From: Thiohalocapsa sp963695445
GTDB taxonomy: Bacteria; Pseudomonadota; Gammaproteobacteria; Chromatiales; Chromatiaceae
Length of the DNA: 64,000 nucleotides
Reading direction: 5' to 3'
NCBI GenBank assembly: GCA_963695445.1
Contig: CAVOGV010000009.1
Location: 1 to 64,000, forward strand
Below the pieces are notes generated by a model that saw only the letters and a program-made list of their open reading frames with translations, ran no database searches and was not told the origin of the DNA. Below, one piece after another: positions 42,948-52,467 of the stretch. The translations under genes and the position numbers were made by a program. Every line of letters starts with the position of its first letter. Within the stretch, counting starts at the first letter, position 1.

Positions 42948-44105
42948 TCACGCCTCCGATTTGGCAACGGAACGCACTGGCTCTGGAATCGAACCCGGTG
43001 CGCCCCGAGCACTCTGTGCCCATGCCCGTATGCGAGGAAATACCGGTGCGACGTAGCTCGCATAGAGACCGGCGAGGCCATTGGGGAAGGCCATCACCAC
43101 GGCGATGAACAGCGCCCCCATGGCGAACAGCCAAAGCTCTGGGAAGGCCTCGGAGAACGCGGTCTTGGCCCAGTTGACCAGCAAGGCGCCATAGACCGCC
43201 CCGAGCAACGACAGGCGCCCGCCGACGGCTGCGAAGATCACCATCTCGATGGACGGAACGATGCCGACGAAAGACGGCGACATGAAGCCGAACTGGAGCG
43301 TGAACATGGCACCGCCGACGCCGGACAGGGTTGCCGCGACACAGAAGATGAAGATCTTGAAGTTGGCCACGCTGTAGCCCGAGAAGCGCACCCGGTCCTC
43401 CTTGCCGCGCATGGCGATCAGGATGCGGCCGAGCTTCGAACTTAAGATCCAACGCGCTAGAACCAGTGCGCCAAGCAAAAACGCCGCGTTGACGAAGTAA
43501 AGGATGGTCTTGGCCTGTTCGGTGCGGATGTCCCAACCGAGCATGGTGCGTAGGTCGGTAATGCCGTTGATGCCGCCGGTGTAGCCCTGTTGACCAATAA
43601 TGAGGATGGTCATGATGGCGGCGATCGCCTGCGTGATGATCGCGAAGTAGACCCCGCTCACACGTCGCTTGAACATGGCCACGCCAATGATGTAGGCGAA
43701 GAAGGCGGGAACCACCAGCACGGCAATCACCGCCACGGGGAAGCTGTTGAAGGGCTCCCAGAACCAGGGCAGGCTGGTGAGCTGGTTCCAGTCCATGAAG
43801 TCCGGAATACCGGGCGTGGACTGGATGGCAGTGGCCTCTGGAGTTGATGCCTCCAGCTTCAGAAACATCGCCAGGCAGTATCCGCCGAGTCCAAAGAACA
43901 CACCCTGGCCGAGGCTCAGGATGCCTCCATAGCCCCAGCACAACACCAGTCCGAGGGCAACAAACGCGTAGGTGAGATCGCGCCCTACCAGGTTGAGCCG
44001 GAAACTGTCCAGGACCAGCGGAAAGATCAGCAGGATCAGCACCGCCAGCAGCACGAACCCTACCCAGAAGGAGCGGCCGGCAGCGGAGGATTGCGGGACT
44101 TGCAT
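42948..44105 (-). CDS. urtC: Urea/short-chain-amide ABC transporter permease UrtC
   Basis: 385-residue inner-membrane permease with about ten hydrophobic segments (FWVGFVLLAVLILLIFPLVL, VVPAFFAYIIGVAMF). The conserved GYGGILSLGQGVFFGLGGY and GYTGGINGITDLRTMLGWDI are both UrtC hallmarks. Intact. Confidence 0.93.
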   Translation of the reverse strand: MQVPQSSAAGRSFWVGFVLLAVLILLIFPLVLDSFRLNLVGRDLTYAFVALGLVLCWGYGGILSLGQGVFFGLGGYCLAMFLKLEASTPEATAIQSTPGIPDFMDWNQLTSLPWFWEPFNSFPVAVIAVLVVPAFFAYIIGVAMFKRRVSGVYFAIITQAIAAIMTILIIGQQGYTGGINGITDLRTMLGWDIRTEQAKTILYFVNAAFLLGALVLARWILSSKLGRILIAMRGKEDRVRFSGYSVANFKIFIFCVAATLSGVGGAMFTLQFGFMSPSFVGIVPSIEMVIFAAVGGRLSLLGAVYGALLVNWAKTAFSEAFPELWLFAMGALFIAVVMAFPNGLAGLYASYVAPVFPRIRAWAQSARGAPGSIPEPVRSVAKSEA

Positions 44106-44117
44106 GGGTAAGACTCC

Positions 44118-45044
44118 TCAGCGACGCAGTTTCAGAGAGAACAGGCCTTGGGGGCGCAGCATCAGGATGACGACGACGGTCAGCAGCGTCAGCACCTTGG
44201 CCATCGAGCCGCTCAGGAAAAACTCCAACGTCGACTGGGACTGCGAGATGACGAAGGCCGACGCAATGGTCCCGAACAGGCTTTGAGCCCCGCCGAACAC
44301 CACCACCAAGAACGTATCGACGATGTAGAGCTGGCCTGAACTCGGGCCTGTGGAGCCGATCATCGTGAAGGCACTACCAGCAACGCCGGCGATGCCGCAG
44401 CCCAACGCGAAGGTCATGCGGTCCATGCGGTAGGTATTGATGCCGACGGCCCCGGCCATGGCCCGGTTCTGCACCACGGCGCGGCTTTGTTGGCCCCAGC
44501 GGGAACGGAACAGCAACAGGTAGACGGCGAGGGTGATCAGCAGGGTCAGGGCCATAACGAACAGGCCGTTGATGGGAACCTCGATCATATCGGTGAGCGG
44601 GACTGACCCCATGAGCCAGTCCGGCAGGGTCACACCAACCTCGCGAGCGCCGAAAACGGTGCGGTAGACCTGTTGCAGGATCAGGCTCAATCCCCAGGTG
44701 GCCAGCAGGGTATCCAGCGGTCGGTGGTATAGGTGGCGGATCATCGCCCACTCGACCAGTGCGCCTAAGGCACCGGCGGCGACGAACGCCAGCAGCATGG
44801 CGAGAAAGAAGTAGGCATCGAACAGTCCAGGCAGACTGTCGGCGAAGAGATTGGAGACGAGGTAGGTCACATAGGCGCCGAGTATCATGAACTCGCCATG
44901 CGCCATGTTGATGACCCCCATCTGTCCGAAGATGATGGCCAGCCCCAGTGCCATCAGAACGAAAACGGAGAACAGGGTCAGACCGGCAAATCCCTGCATG
45001 GCCAGGATGGAGCCGAGCTCGCCGAGCGTGTAGCCGTCGAACAT
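44118..45044 (-). CDS. urtB: Urea/short-chain-amide ABC transporter permease UrtB
   Basis: 308 residues from MFDGYTLGELGSILAMQGFA. LivH-type permease with GQMGVINMAHGEFMILGAYV, HRPLDTLLATWGLSLILQQ and RAMAGAVGINTYRMDRMTF. GAGGAG precedes ATG 45044. It is 12 bases ahead of urtC. Confidence 0.93.
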   Translation of the reverse strand: MFDGYTLGELGSILAMQGFAGLTLFSVFVLMALGLAIIFGQMGVINMAHGEFMILGAYVTYLVSNLFADSLPGLFDAYFFLAMLLAFVAAGALGALVEWAMIRHLYHRPLDTLLATWGLSLILQQVYRTVFGAREVGVTLPDWLMGSVPLTDMIEVPINGLFVMALTLLITLAVYLLLFRSRWGQQSRAVVQNRAMAGAVGINTYRMDRMTFALGCGIAGVAGSAFTMIGSTGPSSGQLYIVDTFLVVVFGGAQSLFGTIASAFVISQSQSTLEFFLSGSMAKVLTLLTVVVILMLRPQGLFSLKLRR

Positions 45045-45084
45045 GGGACGCAACTCCTCGGAAACGATGGAATGACTTGGAAGG

Positions 45085-45117
45085 CCCACCGGCGCCGGCC
45101 ATGCCGGTGCCGGTGGG
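45085..45117 (-). promoter_or_regulatory. Strong hairpin between urtA and urtB
   Basis: CCCACCGGCGCCGGC, loop CAT, GCCGGTGCCGGTGGG: a 15-bp stem with a single G-T wobble, 29 bases after the urtA stop and 41 bases before urtB. There is no T-run. Such stems often protect the 3' end of a binding-protein mRNA and lower expression of the membrane components. That role is inferred here. Confidence 0.6.
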
Positions 45118-45145
45118 CAGCTATGCCGTTAGCGTTGGGTCAGGC

Positions 45146-46408
45146 TTATTGGTAGCCCTCGGGGAACGGGTCCGGCTCCATCAGCTCGGTGGTCTCGTAG
45201 ATGACGTCGTACTGACCATCACCGCGCGCCTTGCCGATGCGGGTCTTGCTCCACAGGTGATGGTTCTCGTGGATGCGGACGTATCCCTCCGGCGCGGTGT
45301 CGAGCTCGATGCCCGGGGATGCCTCGCGCACCTTGTCGATGTCGAAGCTGCCGGCCTTCTCCACCGCGGCCTTCCACAGCCAGGGGCCGAGATAGGCGGC
45401 CTGGGTCACGTCGCCGATGACGCTGTCGGCACCCCACTTGTCCTTGAACGCCGCGACGAACGCCTTGTTGTTGTCGTTGTCCAGGCTCTGGAAGTACTTC
45501 ATGGCCGCGTAGGCGCCCTCGATGTTCTCGCCGCCAATGCCGAGAATCTCGTCTTCGGTAACGGAGATGGTCAGCAGCGTGGTCTTGCCGTCGTTGAGGT
45601 CCAATCCGGCCGCCTTTAACTGCTTGTAGAAGGCCACGTTGGACCCGCCGACGACGATGGCGTAGATAACATCGGGCTTCTTCAGCCGGATCTTGTTGAT
45701 GACCGAGTTGAACTGGGTGTGGCCTAGCGGGTAGTACTCCTCACCGACCACCTTCAGGCCCAGCTTCTCGATGTGCTTGCGGGCGATCTTGTTGGAGGTG
45801 CGCGGCCAGATGTAATCGGAGCCGAGCAGGAAGAAGGTCTTCGCGTCCTTCTCTTTGACCACCCAATCGATGCCGGCGAGGATCTGCTGGGTCGCCTCCT
45901 GACCGGTGTAGATCACGTTCGGCGACTCCTCCAAACCCTCGTAGAAGGTTGGGTAGTACAGCATGCCGTTGTGCTGCTCGAAGACCGGTAGTACTGCCTT
46001 GCGGGAAGCGGACGTCCAGCAACCAAACACCGCGGCTACCTTGTCTTGAACCAACAACTTTCTCGCCTTCTCGGCGAAGGTGGGCCAGTCGCTGGCACCA
46101 TCCTCTTGGATGATCTCGATCTGTCGGCCGAGCACGCCGCCCGACTCGTTGATCTGCTGGATCGCGAGCTTCTCCGCCTGCACGGAGCCGGTCTCGCTGA
46201 TGGCCATGGTGCCCGTGGTCGAGTGCAGGATGCCGACGGTGACGGTGTCATCGGTGACAGCCAATCCGGTCGTGTTCACCTCCGCGGTCGGCGGTGCCTC
46301 GGCCATGCCGAGCAGCGGCAACGTACAAAGTGCGGCGCCGAGCAAAATGTGCCCGGGTGTGGGACGTATTTGCCCCCATGTGCTTGAGGTCAGGAATCGT
46401 TTGAGCAT
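45146..46408 (-). CDS. urtA: Urea/short-chain-amide ABC transporter substrate-binding protein UrtA
   Basis: 420 residues. N-terminal export signal (HILLGAALCTLPLLGMAEA) then the Urt/AmiC-type binding fold: VGILHSTTGTMAISETG, VAAVFGCWTSASRKAVLPVF, LLYYPTFYEGLEESPNVIYTG (in part) and LGSDYIWPRTSNKIAR. Periplasmic binding of urea or short amides. First gene of the minus-strand urtABCDE-fmdAB operon and divergent from the hybrid-kinase gene. Confidence 0.93.
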   Translation of the reverse strand: MLKRFLTSSTWGQIRPTPGHILLGAALCTLPLLGMAEAPPTAEVNTTGLAVTDDTVTVGILHSTTGTMAISETGSVQAEKLAIQQINESGGVLGRQIEIIQEDGASDWPTFAEKARKLLVQDKVAAVFGCWTSASRKAVLPVFEQHNGMLYYPTFYEGLEESPNVIYTGQEATQQILAGIDWVVKEKDAKTFFLLGSDYIWPRTSNKIARKHIEKLGLKVVGEEYYPLGHTQFNSVINKIRLKKPDVIYAIVVGGSNVAFYKQLKAAGLDLNDGKTTLLTISVTEDEILGIGGENIEGAYAAMKYFQSLDNDNNKAFVAAFKDKWGADSVIGDVTQAAYLGPWLWKAAVEKAGSFDIDKVREASPGIELDTAPEGYVRIHENHHLWSKTRIGKARGDGQYDVIYETTELMEPDPFPEGYQ

Positions 46409-46800
46409 GATTCAGTACCGTTCTGGTGACAGGTTTGGCGCTGTGTGCAAGACGTCGAGCGCGCCGTGATGAGTGGCTTTCGGAATAGGCCTGCAACCGG
46501 GTTGGGTCGGCGTAGCCTGGCGATGAGCATGCGGGTACGGAGTGAAGGCTTGAATACGTCAATTGACGTATAGAGTCGCTAGCGTTGCAGGTGCACCTTT
46601 CCCAGAAGAAGAGGTGGCGCGCGGAGAAAGAGTCTCTGTTATTTCAAAGAGACGCGCATCGATCGTGGGCACGTGCCCGTGCCTTACCGTCCGCTGACCC
46701 CGACCCAAGCGATGCGCATTGCCGACATCGTCACGGACGATGGTTTGACATCCGCGTTGCTCATCCCTGCCACGCGACTGCCTGACCGAACACAGACCGT
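46409..46800. other. Divergent promoter region between urtA and the transporter-kinase gene
   Basis: About 390 bases with no supported gene. It holds the 18-bp palindrome at 46554-46571 and must carry promoters for both the amide operon (minus) and the sensor genes (plus). Confidence 0.5.
46554..46571. promoter_or_regulatory. 18-bp perfect palindrome ATACGTCAATTGACGTAT, candidate operator
   Basis: Exact inverted repeat centred between 46562 and 46563, inside the divergent intergenic region. It lies 146 bases upstream of urtA and 230 bases upstream of the hybrid-kinase gene. Its size and symmetry suit a dimeric regulator such as the LuxR/FixJ-type response regulator encoded at 50196-51122. 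Binding is inferred, not shown. Confidence 0.55.
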
Positions 46801-49800
46801 ATGGAAAAGCCGCAGCCGATTCAGCGCACCAGGCGCACCTACAATCAGTGGGTGGCTAACCAGACGCTGGAGGATTTCGCGCTCCGGTTCACTGCGGTCA
46901 GTGCGCGCAAATGGTCGGCTGCGCGCGTGGCCAATACCGCGCTTGGGTCAATCTCGTTTCTCGCGTTGGAGGCCATCGGCGCCGCGATCACGTTGAGCTT
47001 CGGCTTTAGCAACGCGGCGAGCGCGATCCTAGTCGTCGGTGTGCTGATCTTTCTGACCGGCTTGCCCATCAGCTACTACGCTGCCCGTGACGGGGTCGAC
47101 ATCGACTTACTCTCGCGCGGCGCCGGATTCGGATACCTCGGCTCCACCGTCACGTCGTTCATCTACGCCTCATTTACCTTTGTCTTCTTCGCCCTCGAGG
47201 CGGCCATCATGTCGGCGGCGCTGGAGCTGGTCTTCGGATTGCCACTGTCCATCGGCTACCTGATCAGCGCGCTCGCGATCATTCCGTTGGTTACCCATGG
47301 CATCACGCTGATCAGTCGGTTCCAGATCTGGACGCAGCCCGCCTGGATCCTGCTGCATCTGCTTCCGTTCGTGTTCATCGCGTTCCAGGGAGAAGATCAG
47401 TTCGCGCGCTGGACGGGCTTCGCGGGAGTGTCCGATACGGCCGCAGGCGGCTTCGATATCCTGCTGTTCGGTGCTGCCTCGGCCGTCGTGTTTTCGCTCG
47501 CGGCGCAGATCGGCGAGCAGGTCGATTTTCTGCGGTTTCTGCCGCCACGTGATCAAGGCAACCGGCTTGCCTGGTGGTCCGCTCTGATCGCGGCGGGACC
47601 GGGATGGATCATCTTGGGCGCCGCGAAGATGTTCGCGGGGTCCTTCCTGGCCTTTATGGCGATCAGCATGCTGGTCCCCGCCGAGCAGGCACGCGAACCT
47701 TCCCAGCTTTACCTGCTGGCGTACGGCGAGGTGTTCACGCACCCAGGACTGGCGCTCGCGGCGACCGGCGTCTTCGTCGTGCTGTCGCAGGTCAAGATCA
47801 ACGTCACTAATGCCTACGCGGGGTCCATTGCTTGGTCGAATTTCTTTTCGCGCCTGACGCGCAGCCATCCTGGGCGGGTCGTCTGGCTGGTGTTCAACGT
47901 CATCATCGCCTTGATGCTCATGGAGTTGGGCATCTATAAGGCGCTGGAGCAGACCCTCGGGCTTTACTCCATCCTCGCGGTGGCCTGGGTCGGTGCCCTG
48001 GTCGCGGACCTCGTCGTCAACAAACCCCTTGGACTCAGCCCTGCCCGCATCGAGTTCAAGCGCGCCTATCTGTACGACATCAATCCCGTCGGCGTCGGTG
48101 CGATGTCGATCGCCATCGCGATCGCGCTGCTGGCCTATTCCGGTTTGTTCGGGGAGCTATGTCGGGCACTGGCGTCATTCATCGCCCTGGGTGTCGCCTT
48201 CGTGGCGGCGCCGGTCATCGCCACGGTGACCGGTGGCCGCTACTATCTGGCGAGAACATCGGAGACCTGTTCCGACGCTGATGGCGCTGCACGTTGCTGT
48301 GTCTGCGACAATCGCTTCGAGGCCCCGGACGTCGCCCCATGCCCCGCGTACTCGGGACCGATCTGTTCCCTGTGCTGCACACTCGATACGCGCTGCCGAG
48401 ATATGTGCAAGGATGGGTCGCGGGTGTCGGAACAGGTGCTCGGCTGGATGCGCGCCTGGATGCCGGAGGTCGTCGTGATGCGCCTGAACTCTCGGCTTGG
48501 CCGCTATCTGGGACTGCTGTTGTTGCTCAGCGGTCTGATGAGCGCGATGCTCTGGCTGGTCTATTTTCAGGCAACGCTCGATCCATCGGTGCCCGCCGGC
48601 GCGGTGGCACTGGCCCTGTGGAAGGTGTTTGTTCTGTCGATGTTGGGTCTGGGCGTTACCACCTGGCTCGTCATCCTCGCCAGTGAAAGCCGTCGGGTCG
48701 CCGAAGACGAGGCCTTTCGCCATACGCAGATGCTGATGGCGGAGATCGATGCACATGAACACACCGACTCCCTGCTGAACCAGGCAAAAGAGCGGGCGGA
48801 GGCGGCGAATTTGGCCAAGAGCCGCTACGTTGTCGGCCTTAGTCACGAGTTCCGCACCCCGCTCAATGTCATCGGCGGTTATACCCAACTGCTGGAGAAG
48901 GACCCGGCGGTTCCCCGTCAATGCGCAACGGCGCTGGCTGTCATCAAGCGCAGCGCCGACCACCTGTCCGAACTCATCAGCGGGCTCCTGGACGTGGCCA
49001 AGATCGAGGCGGGTCGATTGCACCTGCATCGCGACGAGATCGACTTCCACGGCTTTCTCGACCAACTTAACGACATGTTCCGCTTTCAAGCGGCGGCAAA
49101 AGGGATCGAATTCTGCTTCGAAGCGTCCGGCAGGCTGCCGACGCACGATCTGCACCGATGGTAATCGCCTGCGTCAGATCCTGATCAACCTGCTGTCCAA
49201 CGCGATCAAGTTCACCGCGACCGGGCAGGTTGTTCTGCGTGTTCGTTATCGTGCTCAGGTGGCGGAGTTCGAGGTGCAAGACTCCGGCATTGGCATCGCC
49301 GCCGAGGATCAGGAGCGCATCTTCGAGCCCTTTGAGCGGGCGGATTCGCCGTTGGTTCAGTCGGCGCGGGGTACCGGGCTCGGGCTGTCGATTTGCAAAC
49401 TGTTAACGCACGTCATGGGTGGGGAGATCCAGGTCGACAGTGTTCCCGGTCAGGGGAGTCTGTTCCGCGTGAAGCTGTTTCTGCCCGAGATCACCAATCC
49501 AGTCGGCTTGCCGCAACCGACGCGACCGATCGTCGGCTACCAGGGGGCGCGCCGTCGGGTCCTGGTCGCCGATGACCAACCCGATCACCGAGGCTTGATC
49601 GAAGACATTCTGACCCCGCTCGGTTTTACCGTGATCGCCGCTGCCGACGCGGTGGAGTGTCGGGCCCTGGCGGCACAGTATCGGCCGGACATCTTCTTGC
49701 TCGACATCTCCATGCCGGGCATGAACGGCTGGGAACTCGCGCGTGTCTTGCGCAGCGAGGGCTTTAGCGGTACACCCATCGTCATCGTCTCGGCCGACGT

Positions 49801-50182
49801 CGCCGACGGCAAGGACGGCCCGGCGGACCCACCGGTTCACGATGGCTATGTCGTCAAGCCGCTGTTGGTGTCGGTCCTGCTGGAACAACTGCGCTCATGT
49901 CTGCAATTGGAGTGGACCTATGCGCCCGAGCCGCCCGGCCAAGCCGAGGTATCTACACCGAGCCCGTCACCCTGGAGCGCCCCGGATATTCCGCCGCCGG
50001 CGGAACTCGAGGACCTGCTGGAACTGGTCCGGATCGGGCACGTCCGTGGACTGCAATCGAAACTCGATGCCTTGGAGCAGCGTAGCCCACAGCACCGACA
50101 CTTCATCTGCGAACTACGCGAGCTGACCCGCGGATTCCAACTCAAACGCCTCGGTGAGCTGCTGGAGACCCTATTGCGATGA
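46801..50182 (+). CDS. NCS1-permease-fused hybrid sensor histidine kinase, one frameshift
   Basis: About 1127 codons. Residues 1-470 are a nucleobase:cation symporter-1 type permease with about twelve membrane segments (RTYNQWVANQTLEDFALRF, AARDGVDIDLLSRGAGFGY, SQVKINVTNAYAGSIAWSN). Residues about 480-545 form a cysteine-rich module (CCVCDNRF, CPAYSGPICSLCCTLDTRC). Two more helices follow at about 560-625, then HisKA with SHEFRTPLNVIGGYTQLL (His about 682). HATPase has NLLSNAIKF and GTGLGLSICKL. The receiver domain has DISMPGMNGWELARV, and a C-terminal helical region of about 70 residues ends the protein. A frameshift near 49150 separates HisKA from HATPase. The fused permease probably acts as the ligand sensor. 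It is divergent from urt-fmd and followed by a LuxR regulator. Confidence 0.85.
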
Positions 50183-50195
50183 GTACCTGGATGCG

Positions 50196-51122
50196 ATGAA
50201 TCAATTGCGCACCTTGACCCGCGAGACCGTCCTGGTGGTCGACGACTCGCCCGATACGCTCGGCATGCTGACCGAATCCCTCGAGAACATGGGGCTGACC
50301 GTGCTGGTCGCGCTCGACGGCGAGAGCTCGCTGGCACTGCTCGAGCGGATCACCCCTGATGTGATCCTGATGGATGCGGTGATGCCGGGCATGGACGGTT
50401 TCGACACCACGCGTCGGATCAAGAGCCAACGCGACCTGCAGCATATCCCCGTGATCTTCATGACAGGCCTGAGCGAGACACAACACATCGTCGAGGGCTT
50501 CAAGGCGGGTGGCGTCGACTATCTGACCAAGCCGATCGTGCCTGAGGAGGTCATCGTGCGCATGCGGGTGCACTTGGCGAACGCCCGCCAGACCCACAGT
50601 GCACACGAGGCGCTTGATGACGCCCGTCGCTTTCTGCTGTCGGTTACCCGCGACGGTCGCATTCTGTGGGGGACCCCGCAAGCGGCGCAGCTTGTCGCGA
50701 GCGGCCCGATCGCGCTGTCGCCCGACGGCACCTCACTCGCCACGCCGGTTCGAATCTGGCTCGATCGCTGCATCGCCGGCACGGGGCAACGCGGCCGCGA
50801 ATGGACTGTCGAGCTCGGCGACGACGCCAAACTTGTCCTGACCTACTGCGGCGAAGTCGGCCCGGATGAATTCTTGCTTCGTCTCGTTGAGCACAACCTC
50901 GCGCACGACCGTTCGCGCCTGAGTGAACGCTTCGGCTTGACAGCGCGTGAGGCGGAAGTGCTGCTGTGGATCGCCGGCGGGAAATCGAATCGCGAGATCG
51001 CGATCATCCTCGATCTGAGTCCTCGAACCGTCAACAAGCACCTGGAACCTGTCTTCGAAAAGCTCGGGGTCGAGAACCGGACCTCCGCGGCGGCATTGGC
51101 GATTCGCACCCTGGGTGGTTGA
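50196..51122 (+). CDS. LuxR/FixJ-type response regulator with extra central domain
   Basis: 308 residues. Receiver domain ETVLVVDDSPDTLGMLTESL with phospho-acceptor in VILMDAVMPGMDGF and KPIVPEE. A middle segment of about 90 residues (RRFLLSVTRDGRILWGTPQA) resembles the PAS-like region seen in this regulator type. A C-terminal LuxR helix-turn-helix (GLTAREAEVLLWIAGGKSN, DLSPRTVNKHLEPVFEKLGV) completes it. The ATG at 50196 lies 14 bases after the kinase stop, so the two are co-transcribed and presumably form one phosphorelay. Confidence 0.9.
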   Translation: MNQLRTLTRETVLVVDDSPDTLGMLTESLENMGLTVLVALDGESSLALLERITPDVILMDAVMPGMDGFDTTRRIKSQRDLQHIPVIFMTGLSETQHIVEGFKAGGVDYLTKPIVPEEVIVRMRVHLANARQTHSAHEALDDARRFLLSVTRDGRILWGTPQAAQLVASGPIALSPDGTSLATPVRIWLDRCIAGTGQRGREWTVELGDDAKLVLTYCGEVGPDEFLLRLVEHNLAHDRSRLSERFGLTAREAEVLLWIAGGKSNREIAIILDLSPRTVNKHLEPVFEKLGVENRTSAAALAIRTLGG

Positions 51123-51240
51123 GGCGATCGACGCCCCGAACGGCCTCGATATCCGCATCGCGGAAATTGCGCAGCCATAACCCGTTGGTTTGCAGTTCCG
51201 AGTGTTGGCCTGCTCTCTCCAAACACCGGGCGCTCGAGCA

Positions 51241-51819
51241 CTAGGCGGCTTGGCCAGGTCCTGTGACTCGTTTCGCCTTCTGTTTGGCTTGGTGCTTCTT
51301 TTTTCCCTTCTTTTTCTTTCCTTTCTTCTGCCCTTTCTTGGCCTTTCCATCACTGCGCGCATCCGCGCCGGCCTTGGCTGGCCAGGGTTGTCGTCGGCGC
51401 CGAAGCGCATCTTTGTGCTCCTGCAGCAGCGACAGAGCGCGTTCCACGTAGTCGCGGGAGCGAATCTCCCCGAGCATGTAGCGGCGCAGCAGATAGAGCC
51501 ATTGCTCGTGGATCTCGCAGTGTTCGACGCTGCCACGTTCGGCCACGGGACAGTCCTTGCAGCGCAGCGACCAGGTCTGCTCAGAGATGGTCCGGCGCTG
51601 CCAGTAGCGTCGGTAGTTGGCCGCATGCTGCACCACCCAGTCCATCGCCCGGTCATCTTGCTCGTCCGCGGGAAACTGGAGCAGGTGTCGCCGCAGGGCT
51701 TTGATCTGGAGCCCTAGGAACGCCTCGTTGTCGGCCTCCGATTCATCCGCGCGCAGCACAAAGCGGACGATGCAGGCCAGCAGAGGGTCATCGGCGGTAT
51801 ACATGGCAACCTTCGACAA
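51241..51819 (-). CDS. Conserved hypothetical protein with lysine-rich tail
   Basis: 192 residues (or 187 from the second Met at 51804). Central region ADNEAFLGLQIKALRRHLLQ-like helices (given in part), CKDCPVAERGSVEHCEIHEQW with a CxxC and a later Cys-x-x-His, then a tail KKGQKKGKKKKGKKKHQAKQ. The Cys/His pattern could bind a metal, and the basic tail suggests nucleic-acid or ribosome contact. No family is recognised. It converges with the response-regulator gene. Confidence 0.6.
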   Translation of the reverse strand: MSKVAMYTADDPLLACIVRFVLRADESEADNEAFLGLQIKALRRHLLQFPADEQDDRAMDWVVQHAANYRRYWQRRTISEQTWSLRCKDCPVAERGSVEHCEIHEQWLYLLRRYMLGEIRSRDYVERALSLLQEHKDALRRRRQPWPAKAGADARSDGKAKKGQKKGKKKKGKKKHQAKQKAKRVTGPGQAA

Positions 51820-51978
51820 AATGCGGTCGAATCAAAATCGCAGGAATCAATCCAGAGCTGGAATCAGCATAGCCGAATTCCGTTGGAAGGTACGGTCACA
51901 GGGCGCCGTAATGTCTCCATGCGCTCTCCTCTTCCCGACAGAACCGCCGAACAGCGCAATGAGGCCGATAAGCGCCGC

Positions 51979-52467
51979 TTATCCGTCCAAGGGTCGTCCG
52001 GTCTCGGGGCCCGTCGAGTGGATGTGCGCTCGTGCCCACGCGAGCACCCGGCGCAGCCTCGGGTTGAACAGTCTGTCCGCTTCGGCGAAGGTTACCCAGC
52101 GGTACTCGTGATGCTCGGGGTATCCCAGTTCCGGGCTGATCGGCAACGTGACGTCACCGTCCGGGGCTAGCGCGATGTAGTAACGGGCAACCTTGCCGCG
52201 AGCGTAGGGTTCGGTTTCGATGTAGGGAAGTTCTCCGGTTGCCGTACCCTGCTCGTTCGGGCGATATTGCCGCGGCCATTGCGGTGCCCCGAGCCCGGTT
52301 TCCTCATCGAATTCCCGCTGCGCCGTGGCGCGCGGATCTTCCCCCGGCTCGACCTCTCCCTTGGGAAAGTCCCAGTAGTTGAAGCAGCGCAGGATGAGCA
52401 GGTGCGGCTCGCCGTCGATGATGCGCACCGGCACGATACCGGCGGAAAGTCTTGTTGGGTTTGGCAT
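51979..52467 (-). CDS. Nudix hydrolase (diadenosine tetraphosphatase-like)
   Basis: 162 residues from MPNPTRLSAGIVPVRIIDGE. The Nudix box is complete: GEVEPGEDPRATAQREFDEE followed by TG. LRCFNYWDFPKGE before it is typical of bis(5'-nucleosyl)-tetraphosphatases. The ATG at 52467 is chosen over 52644 because homology starts there. The 177 bases upstream are not conserved. Confidence 0.85.
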   Translation of the reverse strand: MPNPTRLSAGIVPVRIIDGEPHLLILRCFNYWDFPKGEVEPGEDPRATAQREFDEETGLGAPQWPRQYRPNEQGTATGELPYIETEPYARGKVARYYIALAPDGDVTLPISPELGYPEHHEYRWVTFAEADRLFNPRLRRVLAWARAHIHSTGPETGRPLDG

